From positions 124,001-188,000 of the forward strand of contig NZ_VWWJ01000015.1 of NCBI RefSeq assembly GCF_011753055.1: DNA of 64,000 bases. The letters run 5' to 3'. A program made the position numbers and the translations under genes. A model generated the notes under the pieces. The model did not search any database and was not told where the DNA came from. It saw nothing but the letters and a program-made list of their open reading frames with translations. Of the stretch, positions 55,172 to 63,643 are shown one piece after another (position 1 is the first letter of the stretch; each line of letters begins with the position of its first letter). This DNA comes from Burkholderia sp. Ax-1719. Lineage in GTDB: Bacteria; Pseudomonadota; Gammaproteobacteria; Burkholderiales; Burkholderiaceae.

Positions 55172-55990
55172 ATGTGCGCCACCCCGGTTTCATCCCCGTC
55201 TATTCACTCTGACCCCGTGTCCGTGCCGATCTTCGAACCGATCGCTCTGCGCTGGCGCGGCACCGAGCCCTATCAGACCAGTTTCGACGCCATGCGCGAG
55301 TTCACCGCGCAACGCGACGCGAACACGCCCGACGAAATCTGGCTGGTCGAACATCCGCCCGTCTTCACGCTCGGTCAGGCCGGCAAGCCCGAACATCTGC
55401 TGATCGCCAACAGCGGCATTCCGCTGGTGCAGATCGACCGCGGCGGCCAGATCACGTATCACGGGCCGGGGCAGGTGGTGGCCTATCTGCTGCTCGATTT
55501 ACGGCGACGGAAACTGATGGTGCGCGAGCTGGTGACGCTCATCGAGCAGGCCGTGATCGAAACACTCGCGGCGTATAATCTCGCCGGTGAGCGCAAGGAC
55601 GGCGCGCCCGGTATTTACGTGCCAGATGACGCCCAGGGCGAGAGCGCGGCCCACCGCGGCGCCAAGGTTGCCGCACTGGGCCTGAAGATCCGCAATGGCT
55701 GCAGCTACCACGGCGTGAGCCTGAATGTGTCGATGGATCTGAGCCCGTTCCTCGCGATCAACCCTTGCGGCTACGCGGGCCTTGAAACCGTCGATATGGC
55801 GACGCTCGGCGCACGCGTGACGTGGCGCGAAGCGGCGCAAACGCTGGCGGCGCGGCTCGAAGCGAATTTCGCGCAACACGCGCAGCGCGTTGCAGCGACG
55901 CAAGCAGAAACTCTTCCGGCAGCCGAAGCGGCTGCCGCAGACCTCGCGGCCGAAGCGGCCGCCGTGGACCCGGCCGCTCGCGCGGTCTGA
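55172..55990 (+). CDS. lipB: Octanoyltransferase
   Basis: A 272-residue enzyme transferring octanoyl from acyl carrier protein to lipoyl domains. DRGGQITYHGPGQVVAYLLL is the family signature. The catalytic Lys lies in GAKVAALGLKIRNGCSYHG and the catalytic Cys in NPCGYAGLETVDM. The N-terminus is uncertain: ATG at 55172 and GTG at 55217 are both possible and neither has a good ribosome site. The last 30 residues are an Ala-rich extension. lipA follows 61 bases later. Confidence 0.95.
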   Translation: MCATPVSSPSIHSDPVSVPIFEPIALRWRGTEPYQTSFDAMREFTAQRDANTPDEIWLVEHPPVFTLGQAGKPEHLLIANSGIPLVQIDRGGQITYHGPGQVVAYLLLDLRRRKLMVRELVTLIEQAVIETLAAYNLAGERKDGAPGIYVPDDAQGESAAHRGAKVAALGLKIRNGCSYHGVSLNVSMDLSPFLAINPCGYAGLETVDMATLGARVTWREAAQTLAARLEANFAQHAQRVAATQAETLPAAEAAAADLAAEAAAVDPAARAV

Positions 55991-56051
55991 AGGCGGGCAA
56001 CCGCCACAACCGCAGGCTGGCGTTCCCCGGCGGCCTGACTGGATCGAAAGC

Positions 56052-57056
56052 ATGAGTGACGTAACCGCCAATACTGCTGCCACCCCCGCAGTCAATCCTG
56101 CCGCCGACGCCGTTCCCTACGACGCCACCGCGAAGCAGAAAGCGCAAGCCAAGACCGCGCGCATCCCCATCAAGATCATTCCGATCGAGAAGCTCAAGAA
56201 GCCCGACTGGATCCGCGTGAAGGCGGCCACGGGCAACTCGCGTTTCTACGAGATCAAGAACATCCTGCGCGAGCACAACCTGCATACGGTGTGCGAGGAA
56301 GCGAGCTGTCCGAACATCGGCGAATGCTTCGGCAAGGGCACGGCCACGTTCATGATCATGGGCGACAAGTGCACGCGTCGCTGCCCGTTCTGCGACGTGG
56401 GCCACGGCCGTCCCGATCCGCTCGATCCGGAAGAACCGGGCAACCTCGCGCGCACCATCGGCGCGCTCAAGCTCAAGTACGTCGTCATCACCAGCGTCGA
56501 CCGCGACGATCTGCGTGACGGCGGCGCGGGCCACTTCGTCGAATGTATCCGCCAGGTGCGCGAGCATTCGCCGGAAACCCGCATCGAAATCCTTACGCCC
56601 GACTTCCGTGGCCGTCTGGACCGCGCGCTGGAAATCCTCAACGCCTCGCCGCCCGACGTGATGAACCACAACCTCGAAACGGTGCCGCGTCTCTACAAGG
56701 AAGCGCGTCCGGGTTCGGACTACGCGCACTCGCTCAAGCTGCTCAAGGACTTCAAGGCGCTGCATCCGGAAGTGGCGACCAAGTCGGGCCTGATGGTGGG
56801 GCTGGGCGAAACCGAAGAAGAAATTCTTCAGGTGATGCGCGATATGCGCGCGCACGACGTGGACATGCTCACGATCGGCCAGTATCTGCAGCCTTCGGAG
56901 CACCACCTGCCGGTGCGTTCGTACGTGCACCCGGACACCTTCAAGATGTACGAGGAAGAGGCGTACAAGATGGGCTTCACGCACGCCGCCGTGGGCGCGA
57001 TGGTGCGTTCGAGCTATCACGCCGATCTGCAGGCGCACGGCGCGGGCGTGGTCTAA
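56052..57056 (+). CDS. lipA: Lipoyl synthase
   Basis: A 334-residue radical-SAM enzyme inserting two sulfurs into the octanoyl group made available by LipB. The auxiliary cluster is held by Cys81, Cys86 and Cys92 (CEEASCPNIGEC) and the radical-SAM cluster by Cys107, Cys111 and Cys114 (CTRRCPFC). The C-terminal RSSYHAD provides the conserved serine ligand. It ends in a strong terminator, which separates it from the dct locus. Confidence 0.97.
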   Translation: MSDVTANTAATPAVNPAADAVPYDATAKQKAQAKTARIPIKIIPIEKLKKPDWIRVKAATGNSRFYEIKNILREHNLHTVCEEASCPNIGECFGKGTATFMIMGDKCTRRCPFCDVGHGRPDPLDPEEPGNLARTIGALKLKYVVITSVDRDDLRDGGAGHFVECIRQVREHSPETRIEILTPDFRGRLDRALEILNASPPDVMNHNLETVPRLYKEARPGSDYAHSLKLLKDFKALHPEVATKSGLMVGLGETEEEILQVMRDMRAHDVDMLTIGQYLQPSEHHLPVRSYVHPDTFKMYEEEAYKMGFTHAAVGAMVRSSYHADLQAHGAGVV

Positions 57057-57077
57057 ACCGCTCGCTCGCTTCGCCTT

Positions 57078-57107
57078 GAAAAAGCCCGCCTCGCGCGGGC
57101 TTTTTTT
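57078..57107 (+). terminator. Intrinsic terminator of lipB-lipA
   Basis: AAAGCCCGC pairs with GCGGGCTTT around a 5-base loop, followed by seven T in total. Confidence 0.9.
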
Positions 57108-57117
57108 GCGTCTGACG

Positions 57118-57227
57118 TTCCGGAATGGCCCGCAATGTTCCGGATTCCCGGACGCATTCAATCCGCATTTCTGGAAATCCGGATTCGCCGTTTTCAGAAC
57201 GCCGCCAAAAGCCTTGTAAATCAAGGC
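57118..57227. promoter_or_regulatory. Candidate upstream activator sites for the dct promoter
   Basis: The palindrome TCCGGA occurs at 57119, 57139 and 57178, about two and four helical turns apart. AATCCG (57160) and CGGATT (57180) form a further inverted pair. GCCTTG-TAAAT-CAAGGC (57211-57227) is a perfect inverted repeat closest to the promoter. The distance of 20-130 bases from the -24 element suits binding of a sigma-54 activator such as DctD. Confidence 0.6.
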
Positions 57228-57246
57228 TGGCGCGGCATTGCGTCGC

Positions 57247-57262
57247 TGGCATCAACCTTGCA
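57247..57262 (+). promoter_or_regulatory. Sigma-54 promoter of dctA
   Basis: TGGCATCAACCTTGCA matches the TGGCAC-N5-TTGCA consensus, with exactly 10 bases between the invariant GG and GC. Transcription should start about 12 bases after the GC, giving a leader of about 155 bases before dctA. Confidence 0.82.
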
Positions 57263-57322
57263 AATAGATACGCGCGGCCAACCTCCCGGCCGCGACAAAA
57301 AAAAACAGCAAGGAGACAGCCG

Positions 57323-57352
57323 ATGTCCGATTACCTCATCTGGTTTCGCTGA
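57323..57352 (+). CDS. Nine-codon leader reading frame upstream of dctA
   Basis: ATG to TGA encoding MSDYLIWFR. AAGGAGA lies 8 bases upstream, the best ribosome site of the locus and better than that of dctA itself. It sits in the transcribed leader after the sigma-54 promoter and ends 77 bases before the dctA start. It could be a regulatory leader peptide; it could also be chance. Confidence 0.45.
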   Translation: MSDYLIWFR

Positions 57353-57429
57353 TTCCCCCCGTTTCGACCTGTCGCGGCATGGCGCTCGAAAGGCGCGGCC
57401 ATCGGCTTAACTTATTGCAGGCACCCCAA

Positions 57430-58713
57430 GTGAAGAAACCTCTCCACAAAGTCCTCTATTTCCAGGTGATCGTGGCGATCGTCATCGGCGTGATTCTTGG
57501 CCACTTCTGGCCGGCGCTGGGCATCGACATGAAGCCGCTCGGCGACGCCTTCATCAAGCTCATCAAGATGGTGATCGGGCCGATCATCTTCTGTACCGTC
57601 GTGACCGGCATCGCCGGCATGGAGGACATGAAGAAGGTCGGTCGCGTGGGCGGCAAGGCGCTGCTCTACTTCGAGATCGTCTCGACCTTCGCGCTGGTGC
57701 TCGGCCTGATCGCGACGCACGTGCTCAAGCCGGGCGCGGGCTTCAATGTGGACGTGAGCACGCTCGACGCCAAGTCGGTCGCGAGCTTCGCCGAAAAGGC
57801 GCACGGTCAGAGCAGCGTCGACTTCCTGATGCACATCATTCCGGACACGATCTTCTCGGCGTTCGCGCAAGGTGAAATTCTCCAGATCCTGCTGATCGCG
57901 CTGCTGTTCGGCGCGGTGCTCACGCAACTGGGCGAGCGCGGCCGCGTGGTGACGGACTTCATCGACGGCATCTCGGGCGTGCTGTTCGGCGTCGTCAAGA
58001 TCGTCACGAAGCTGGCGCCGATCGGCGCGTTCGGCGCGATGGCGTTCACCATCGGCAAGTACGGCGTCGGCTCGCTGCTGCCGATGCTCAAGCTGATCGG
58101 CACGTTCTATCTGACGTCGGTCGTGTTCGTGCTGGTCGTGCTGGGCGCGATCGCGCGCTTCACCGGCTTCTCGATCATCCGCTTCGTCTCGTACATCAAG
58201 GAAGAACTGCTGATCGTGCTGGGCACGAGCTCGTCGGAATCGGCGCTGCCGCAACTGATGCAGAAGCTCGAACGCCTGGGCTGCTCGCGCTCGGTGGTGG
58301 GCCTCGTGGTGCCGACCGGTTACTCGTTCAACCTCGACGGCACCAACATCTACATGACGATGGCGGTGCTCTTCATCGCCCAGGCGACCAACACCGACCT
58401 CACGTGGACGCAGCAGCTCACGCTGCTCGCCGTGACGATGCTGACCTCGAAGGGCGCGAGCGGCGTGACCGGCGCGGGCTTCATCACGCTGGCCGCGACG
58501 CTCGCCGTGGTGCCGACCATTCCGCTCTCGGGCATGGTGCTGATCCTCGGTATCGACCGCTTCATGAGCGAATGCCGCGCGCTGACCAACATCGTCGGCA
58601 ACGGCGTGGCGACGGTGGTGGTGTCGGCTTGGGAAAAGGAGCTGGACCGCAACAAGCTGCGTGCGGTGCTGGCAGGCGAGTCCTCGGAAGTGAAGGAAAG
58701 CGCGGGCGTGTAA
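57430..58713 (+). CDS. dctA: C4-dicarboxylate/cation symporter DctA
   Basis: A 427-residue inner-membrane secondary transporter of the SDF family taking up succinate, fumarate and malate. VKKPLHKVLYFQVIVAIVIG is the usual DctA opening. GTSSSESALPQLMQKLE is the serine-rich re-entrant loop, and NLDGTNIYMTMAVLFIAQ and LTSKGASGVTGAGF complete the transport core. I choose GTG by comparison with the family; an ATG 17 codons upstream is possible. The start lacks a good ribosome site. The sensor and activator genes dctB and dctD follow. Confidence 0.94.
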   Translation: MKKPLHKVLYFQVIVAIVIGVILGHFWPALGIDMKPLGDAFIKLIKMVIGPIIFCTVVTGIAGMEDMKKVGRVGGKALLYFEIVSTFALVLGLIATHVLKPGAGFNVDVSTLDAKSVASFAEKAHGQSSVDFLMHIIPDTIFSAFAQGEILQILLIALLFGAVLTQLGERGRVVTDFIDGISGVLFGVVKIVTKLAPIGAFGAMAFTIGKYGVGSLLPMLKLIGTFYLTSVVFVLVVLGAIARFTGFSIIRFVSYIKEELLIVLGTSSSESALPQLMQKLERLGCSRSVVGLVVPTGYSFNLDGTNIYMTMAVLFIAQATNTDLTWTQQLTLLAVTMLTSKGASGVTGAGFITLAATLAVVPTIPLSGMVLILGIDRFMSECRALTNIVGNGVATVVVSAWEKELDRNKLRAVLAGESSEVKESAGV

Positions 58714-58900
58714 GTTCGCTCGCGTGTGTTTGATCGGGCGGCGCGTTGAGCGTTGCCCGGTCTTATCAAGCTGTCGTTGTACCGGTTGTACCCGCTGTAC
58801 CGGCAGTAAGCGGCGTTAAGCCGTTGGGCGGTGCGTCGTTCCCCTGCGATGTGCCGCCCGCTATCTCTCCCGCCTTCCACGATCGGCCGCCTCGCGCGGT

Positions 58901-60862
58901 ATGCGTGTGCCACAATCCCACCCATCCCCGCTCGATCATCCGGAAGCTCTGTCCGTGACGCGCCGTCTTGCTCTGCTGTTTGCGCTTGCCATCGGGCTCG
59001 CACTCGTGTGCGCGCTCGCGTGGACGCTCGCCTGGCAGACCGGCATCGACGCGCTGCGCCTGAACGCCGCCGTGCGCGGCGACCGCACCACCGCCGCGCT
59101 CAAGAGCACGCTGGAGCGCTACGAATCGCTGCCCTATCTGGTGGGCGCGCATCCGCTCGTGCAGGACGCGCTGGCCGATCCCAATCCCGAGCGCGTCGCC
59201 GCGGCCAATCGCTATCTGGAAGACGTGAACCGCCACGCGCGCGCCACCACGACCTACATCATCCGCGCCGACGGCATCTGCATCGCGGCCAGCAACTGGC
59301 GCGGCACGGACAGCTTTGTGGGCGTCGAGTACCGCTTCCGGCCGTATTTCATCGAAGCCGCGAAAGGCGACGTGGGGCGTTTCTTCGGTATCGGCACGAT
59401 CTCGCGCGATCCGGGCTATTACATTTCGCAGCCGGTGCGCCGCAATGGCCAGATCGTCGGCGTGGCGGTGGTGAAGCTCAATCTCGAATGGTTTCCGGGC
59501 TCGGATGCCTCCGAGCCGCTGCTCGTCACCGACGATCACGGCGTGATCTTTCTGTCTTCGGTGCCCGCGTGGAAATACCGCACGGTGCGGCCTTTGCCGA
59601 CGGACATCGTGGCGTCGATCGACCGTACGCGCCAGTACGCGCGCCAGGACATCCCGCCGCTGCCCGCGAGCGTGGAGCGCGTGCTGGAAGGCGACGCCGA
59701 TATCGTGCGCATCGGCAGCGGCCTGCGCGCGCCGCGCTATCTGGAAACGCGCCGGGCGCTGGGCGAACCGGACTGGCATCTGGTGACGATGTCGCCGGTC
59801 GCGCCGGTGCTCGACGCCGCGCGCAACGCCACCATCATGACCGGCTTCGGCTATGTCTCGCTGTGCCTGCTGGCGTTCTACTGGCGCATGCGCCGCGCGC
59901 GCGTGCGCGAAGTGGTGAAGAGCCGCGCGATGCTGCAAAAGGCCTACGCGATGCTCAACGACCGCGTGGCCGAACGCACCGCCGATCTCTCGCAGGCCAA
60001 CGAAAGCCTGCAACGCGAAGTCGCCGAACGCACCCGAACCGAACAGGAGCTGCGCGCCACCCAGGACGAATTGATCCAGGCGAGCAAGCTGGCCGCGCTT
60101 GGCCAGATGGCGGCCGGCATCACGCACGAACTGAATCAGCCGCTCGCGGCGCTGCGCAGTTTTTCGGACAATACGCGCGTGTTTCTCGAACGCGGCCAGT
60201 ACGACGCGGCGCACGAAAATCTGGAGGCGATCGGCTCGCTCACTGAGCGCATGGGCAAGATCGTCAATCAGCTCAAGCTGTTCGTCGGGCGTGCGAAGCC
60301 GCGTGGCCAGCGCTCGCCGGTGGCGCGTGCGGTGCGCAATGCGCTCGCGCTGCTCGGCAAGCGGCTCGATGGTGTGCGCGTCGAACTTACGCTCACCGAT
60401 GGCGACGCCGCGGACGTGACCAGCACGCCGCTCGACGCGCATGGCGAATACCCCGAACTGGTCGCGCAATGCGACGACCTGCGGCTCGAACAGGTGCTCA
60501 TCAACCTGATCGGCAATGCACTCGACGCGGTGGCGGGCTTGCCGGGCCCGCGCATCGTCATCGATGTGCGCGCACTGCCTGCGACGCTGGAAATCTCGGT
60601 GCGCGACAATGGGCCGGGCATTCCGTCCGAGGTGATGCCGCGCCTCTTCGAACCGTTTTTCACGACGAAGGAGATGGGGCAGGGCCTGGGGCTCGGCCTC
60701 GCGATTTCCTCGTCGATCGCGCGCGATTGCGGCGGCGCGCTCACGGCGCACAATGCCGAAGGCGGCGGCGCAGTGTTCGTGCTGACGCTCAAGCGCTCGC
60801 GCATGAACGCGGCTGCGGGCGACGCGGCGGGCGAGATCGACGCGCCGCGCGTGCGGCATTGA
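58901..60862 (+). CDS. dctB: C4-dicarboxylate sensor histidine kinase DctB
   Basis: A 653-residue membrane sensor kinase. Two membrane helices (LALLFALAIGLALVCALAW and TIMTGFGYVSLCLLAFYW) flank a periplasmic tandem-PAS/Cache domain of about 270 residues with DctB-like RFRPYFIEAAKGDVGRFFGI. A coiled coil precedes the kinase core: phospho-acceptor His409 in GITHELNQPLAAL, N box NLIGNALDAV and G boxes RDNGPGIP and GQGLGLGLAI. A GTG at 58955 is an alternative start. It should phosphorylate DctD, encoded 38 bases downstream. Confidence 0.94.
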   Translation: MRVPQSHPSPLDHPEALSVTRRLALLFALAIGLALVCALAWTLAWQTGIDALRLNAAVRGDRTTAALKSTLERYESLPYLVGAHPLVQDALADPNPERVAAANRYLEDVNRHARATTTYIIRADGICIAASNWRGTDSFVGVEYRFRPYFIEAAKGDVGRFFGIGTISRDPGYYISQPVRRNGQIVGVAVVKLNLEWFPGSDASEPLLVTDDHGVIFLSSVPAWKYRTVRPLPTDIVASIDRTRQYARQDIPPLPASVERVLEGDADIVRIGSGLRAPRYLETRRALGEPDWHLVTMSPVAPVLDAARNATIMTGFGYVSLCLLAFYWRMRRARVREVVKSRAMLQKAYAMLNDRVAERTADLSQANESLQREVAERTRTEQELRATQDELIQASKLAALGQMAAGITHELNQPLAALRSFSDNTRVFLERGQYDAAHENLEAIGSLTERMGKIVNQLKLFVGRAKPRGQRSPVARAVRNALALLGKRLDGVRVELTLTDGDAADVTSTPLDAHGEYPELVAQCDDLRLEQVLINLIGNALDAVAGLPGPRIVIDVRALPATLEISVRDNGPGIPSEVMPRLFEPFFTTKEMGQGLGLGLAISSSIARDCGGALTAHNAEGGGAVFVLTLKRSRMNAAAGDAAGEIDAPRVRH

Positions 60863-60900
60863 CGTTGCATCGGAATCAGAAACAAGGAAGACGAACCAAT

Positions 60901-62262
60901 ATGGTCAGTTCAACGCCCGGCCGGGTGCTCTATATCGAGGACGACGAACTGGTGCGCCGCGCCGGTGTGCAGAGCCTGCAACTCGCGGGCTTCGAGGCCA
61001 CGGGCTACGCGAACGCCGAAGCCGCGCTGCCGCTCGTCGATGCGGGCTTTCCGGGCATTGTGGTGAGCGATATCCGCTTGCCCGGCATGAGCGGGCTGGA
61101 CCTGCTCGCGCAGTGCCACGAGCGCGCGCCCGACGTGCCCGTGATCCTCGTCACCGGTCACGGCGATATCTCGATGGCCGTGCAGGCGATGCGCGACGGC
61201 GCGTACGATTTCATCGAAAAGCCCTTCGCGTCGGAGCGTTTGATCGAGACCGTGCGCCGCGCGCTGGAGCGCCGCACGCTGATGCTCGAAAACCTCGCGC
61301 TGCGCCGCGAGCTGGCGGGGCAGAACACGCTCGCGCCGCGCATCATCGGCAAGAGCCCGGCCATCGAGCAGGTGCGCCGGCTGATCGCCAACGTCGCGCC
61401 CACCGATGCGTCCGTGCTCATCAATGGCGATACGGGCGCGGGCAAGGAGCTGATCGCGCGCAGTCTGCATGAGTTGTCGCCGCGTCGCGACAAGCCTTTC
61501 GTGGCGGTGAACTGCGGCGCGCTGCCCGAGCCGATGTTCGAATCGGAGATGTTCGGCTACGAGCAGGGCGCTTTCACGGGCGCGGCGAAGCGGCGGATCG
61601 GCAAGCTGGAGCACGCGGCGGGCGGCACGCTGTTTCTCGACGAAATTGAGAGCATGCCGCTCAACCTTCAGGTCAAGCTGCTGCGCGTACTGCAGGACGG
61701 CGTGCTGGAGCGGCTGGGTTCGAACCAGCCGGTGCGCGTCGATCTGCGTGTGGTGGCGGCGGCCAAGGGCGATATGAACGAACACGTGGCGGCGGGCACG
61801 TTCCGGCGCGACCTGCTGTATCGCCTGAACGTCGTGACGATTGCCTTGCCGCCGCTGGGCGAGCGCCGCGAGGACATCGTGCCGCTGTTCGAACACTTCC
61901 TGCTGGACGCGGCGGTGCGTTACCAGCGGCCCGCGCCGCTGCTCACCGAACGCGACCGCATGCGCCTCGCGCAGCGCGACTGGCCCGGCAATGTGCGCGA
62001 GCTGCGCAATGCGGCCGATCGCTACGTGCTTGGGATTCCCGATGATCTCGCGCCGCCATCTCAAGCCGGCGCGGACGATGCCTTGCCGCTCAAGGAGCGC
62101 GTGGAGCAGTACGAGCGCGCACTGATCGCCGATGCCTTGCAGCAGACGAATGGCGCGGTCGTGCAAGCCGCCGAGCGGCTGCAGATGGCGAAGGCCACGC
62201 TGTACGAAAAGATCCGGCGCTATGGGCTGGTCGCGCGGCAGGAAAACGACGCGCGTGGATAA
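60901..62262 (+). CDS. dctD: Sigma-54-dependent response regulator DctD
   Basis: A 453-residue NtrC-class activator. The receiver domain has phospho-acceptor Asp57 (VVSDIRLPGMSG) and Lys107. The AAA+ domain has Walker A GDTGAGKE (176-183), the sigma-54-contacting GAFTGA loop (223-228) and GGTLFLDEIESM. The C-terminal Fis-type helix-turn-helix ends in QMAKATLYEKIRRYGL. It activates sigma-54 RNA polymerase, and the dctA promoter in this window is its evident target. Confidence 0.95.
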   Translation: MVSSTPGRVLYIEDDELVRRAGVQSLQLAGFEATGYANAEAALPLVDAGFPGIVVSDIRLPGMSGLDLLAQCHERAPDVPVILVTGHGDISMAVQAMRDGAYDFIEKPFASERLIETVRRALERRTLMLENLALRRELAGQNTLAPRIIGKSPAIEQVRRLIANVAPTDASVLINGDTGAGKELIARSLHELSPRRDKPFVAVNCGALPEPMFESEMFGYEQGAFTGAAKRRIGKLEHAAGGTLFLDEIESMPLNLQVKLLRVLQDGVLERLGSNQPVRVDLRVVAAAKGDMNEHVAAGTFRRDLLYRLNVVTIALPPLGERREDIVPLFEHFLLDAAVRYQRPAPLLTERDRMRLAQRDWPGNVRELRNAADRYVLGIPDDLAPPSQAGADDALPLKERVEQYERALIADALQQTNGAVVQAAERLQMAKATLYEKIRRYGLVARQENDARG

Positions 62263-62290
62263 GCGCTAAAAGCGGCGCTCGAAAAAGCAG

Positions 62291-62318
62291 AACGGCAGCG
62301 AATTCGCTGCCGTTTTTT
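62291..62318 (+). terminator. Intrinsic terminator of the dct operon
   Basis: AACGGCAGCG and CGCTGCCGTT form a perfect 10-bp stem around AATT, followed by a run of T. Confidence 0.92.
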
Positions 62319-62354
62319 ATGTGCCGATGACCGCGTTGGGGTCAAGCGCGCCGA

Positions 62355-62894
62355 TCAGGTCGACAGCGCTTTCTTCAGCAACTGGTCGAGTTCCGCGAAC
62401 TGCGGCTCGCCCACGTAGCGCTTGAGGATCTTGCCGTTGCGGTCGACCACGAAGGTGGTCGGCGTGAGCTGCACGTTGCCGAACTGCTTCGCGGCCGAGC
62501 CGTCGTCCATCGCCACCTTGAAGGGCAGCTGGCGCGTCTGCGCGTAGTTGGCGACGTACATCGGCGCGTCGTAGTTCATCGCCACGGCGACGAATTCGAG
62601 GCCATCGCCCTTGAAGCGGTTATAGGTCTGGACCATCTGCGGCATTTCCTGCATGCAGGTGGCGCAGCTGGTCGCCCAGAAGTTGATCAGATAGACCTTG
62701 CCCTTGAGATCCGCGGTCGAGACCTTCTGGCCCGACAGCAGCGTGAAGGTAGCGTCCGGCACGCGCTGCTGGCTACCGAAGAAGGCGAAATAACCGGCCA
62801 CGGCAATGGCGACCACCACGATCGCCGCAGCGATGTTGCGGATCGCGCTGGAGCGCGCTTTCGGGCTATTCGGTGAATTCGTGGATGCTGACAT
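62355..62894 (-). CDS. TlpA-family membrane-anchored thiol-disulfide protein
   Basis: A 179-residue protein with one N-terminal membrane helix (IAAAIVVVAIAVAGYFAFFG) and a periplasmic thioredoxin domain. The redox motif is Cys77-Ala-Thr-Cys80 in NFWATSCATCMQEMPQM, with cis-proline loop LTPTTFVVD. This is the TlpA/ResA type that keeps cytochrome c apocysteines or other thiols reduced. The GAGG site before the ATG supports the start used. It converges on dctD and is divergent from the lipoprotein gene. Confidence 0.92.
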   Translation of the reverse strand: MSASTNSPNSPKARSSAIRNIAAAIVVVAIAVAGYFAFFGSQQRVPDATFTLLSGQKVSTADLKGKVYLINFWATSCATCMQEMPQMVQTYNRFKGDGLEFVAVAMNYDAPMYVANYAQTRQLPFKVAMDDGSAAKQFGNVQLTPTTFVVDRNGKILKRYVGEPQFAELDQLLKKALST

Positions 62895-63091
62895 GGGTGA
62901 AGCCTCAGGCGCCGACGGGCGCGCAACGTTGCTGATCTGGCGGAGCCAGTCTATCTCGCAATGGCTCGGGCGAACATTGTAGCGCCGAATTTCCCGGCAT
63001 AGCGGTTGCGGCGGCACGCACAGGCGCGCTCGCAGGATAATGGCCGACGCCATCATGAACGCGCACTATTGCGCCCCAATTACAAACCACG

Positions 63092-63643
63092 ATGCTCACC
63101 AACGCCCTTCGCTCGCTGGCCGCGAGCGCACTGCTTGCGGTGTTTTCCATTGCTCTGATTGCCTGTTCGCCCACTTACGACTGGCGCACGATTTCGAACA
63201 ACACAAACGGCTATAGCGTCGACCTGCCGGCCAAGCCCGGCTCGGACGCGCGCAGCGTCGACGTTGACGGCACGCCGATGCAAATGCATATGCAGACCGC
63301 CGAAGTCGGCGGCGCAGTATTCGTGATCGGCACGCTCGATCTGCCCGACGCGCAAGCGGCCACGCAGCAAAAGGCGCTGGGCTTCCTGCGCGATGGCCTC
63401 GCGCGCAACGTGGGCGTGCCGCCCGACGCCCGCACGGTTGCCGTGCCGCTCGTGGCTGGCGGCAGCGTGCCGGGTTTCGATATGCAACTGTCGGGCAAGG
63501 CCGGTGCGAAGGACGAAACGCGCACGATACACGCGCGTCTGGTCGCGAAGGGCGCGCACGCTTACCAGCTTGCGATCGTGGGGCGCGAGCAGCCCGCCGT
63601 CGAGCAGGTCGATCAGTTCTTCCAATCGTTCAAGCTCTATTGA
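63092..63643 (+). CDS. Lipoprotein of unknown function
   Basis: A 183-residue predicted lipoprotein. The signal sequence ends with lipobox ALIAC (lipidated Cys25), and the mature protein begins SPTYDWRTISNNTNGYSVDLP. It contains two similar beta-rich halves and ends QVDQFFQSFKLY. I recognise a common Burkholderia transmembrane-anchored/lipoprotein family, but no known activity. It is divergent from the TlpA-type gene with about 200 bases between. Confidence 0.82.
   Translation: MLTNALRSLAASALLAVFSIALIACSPTYDWRTISNNTNGYSVDLPAKPGSDARSVDVDGTPMQMHMQTAEVGGAVFVIGTLDLPDAQAATQQKALGFLRDGLARNVGVPPDARTVAVPLVAGGSVPGFDMQLSGKAGAKDETRTIHARLVAKGAHAYQLAIVGREQPAVEQVDQFFQSFKLY

Noticed and set aside
57228..57241. 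A second sigma-54-like sequence, TGGCGCGGCATTGC
   Set aside because: Only 9 bases separate GG and GC. Sigma-54 needs 10, and the next site downstream has the right spacing.
57125..57352. A 75-codon frame covering the dctA promoter region
   Set aside because: It runs through the sigma-54 promoter and upstream sites and has no ribosome site. Only its last nine codons, with their own strong site, are considered.
58774..58806. Loose 9-base repeats (TGTACCGGT, TGTACCCGC, TGTACCGGC) between dctA and dctB
   Set aside because: Short and imperfect, with no dyad or promoter context. I could not tell it from chance in GC-rich DNA.
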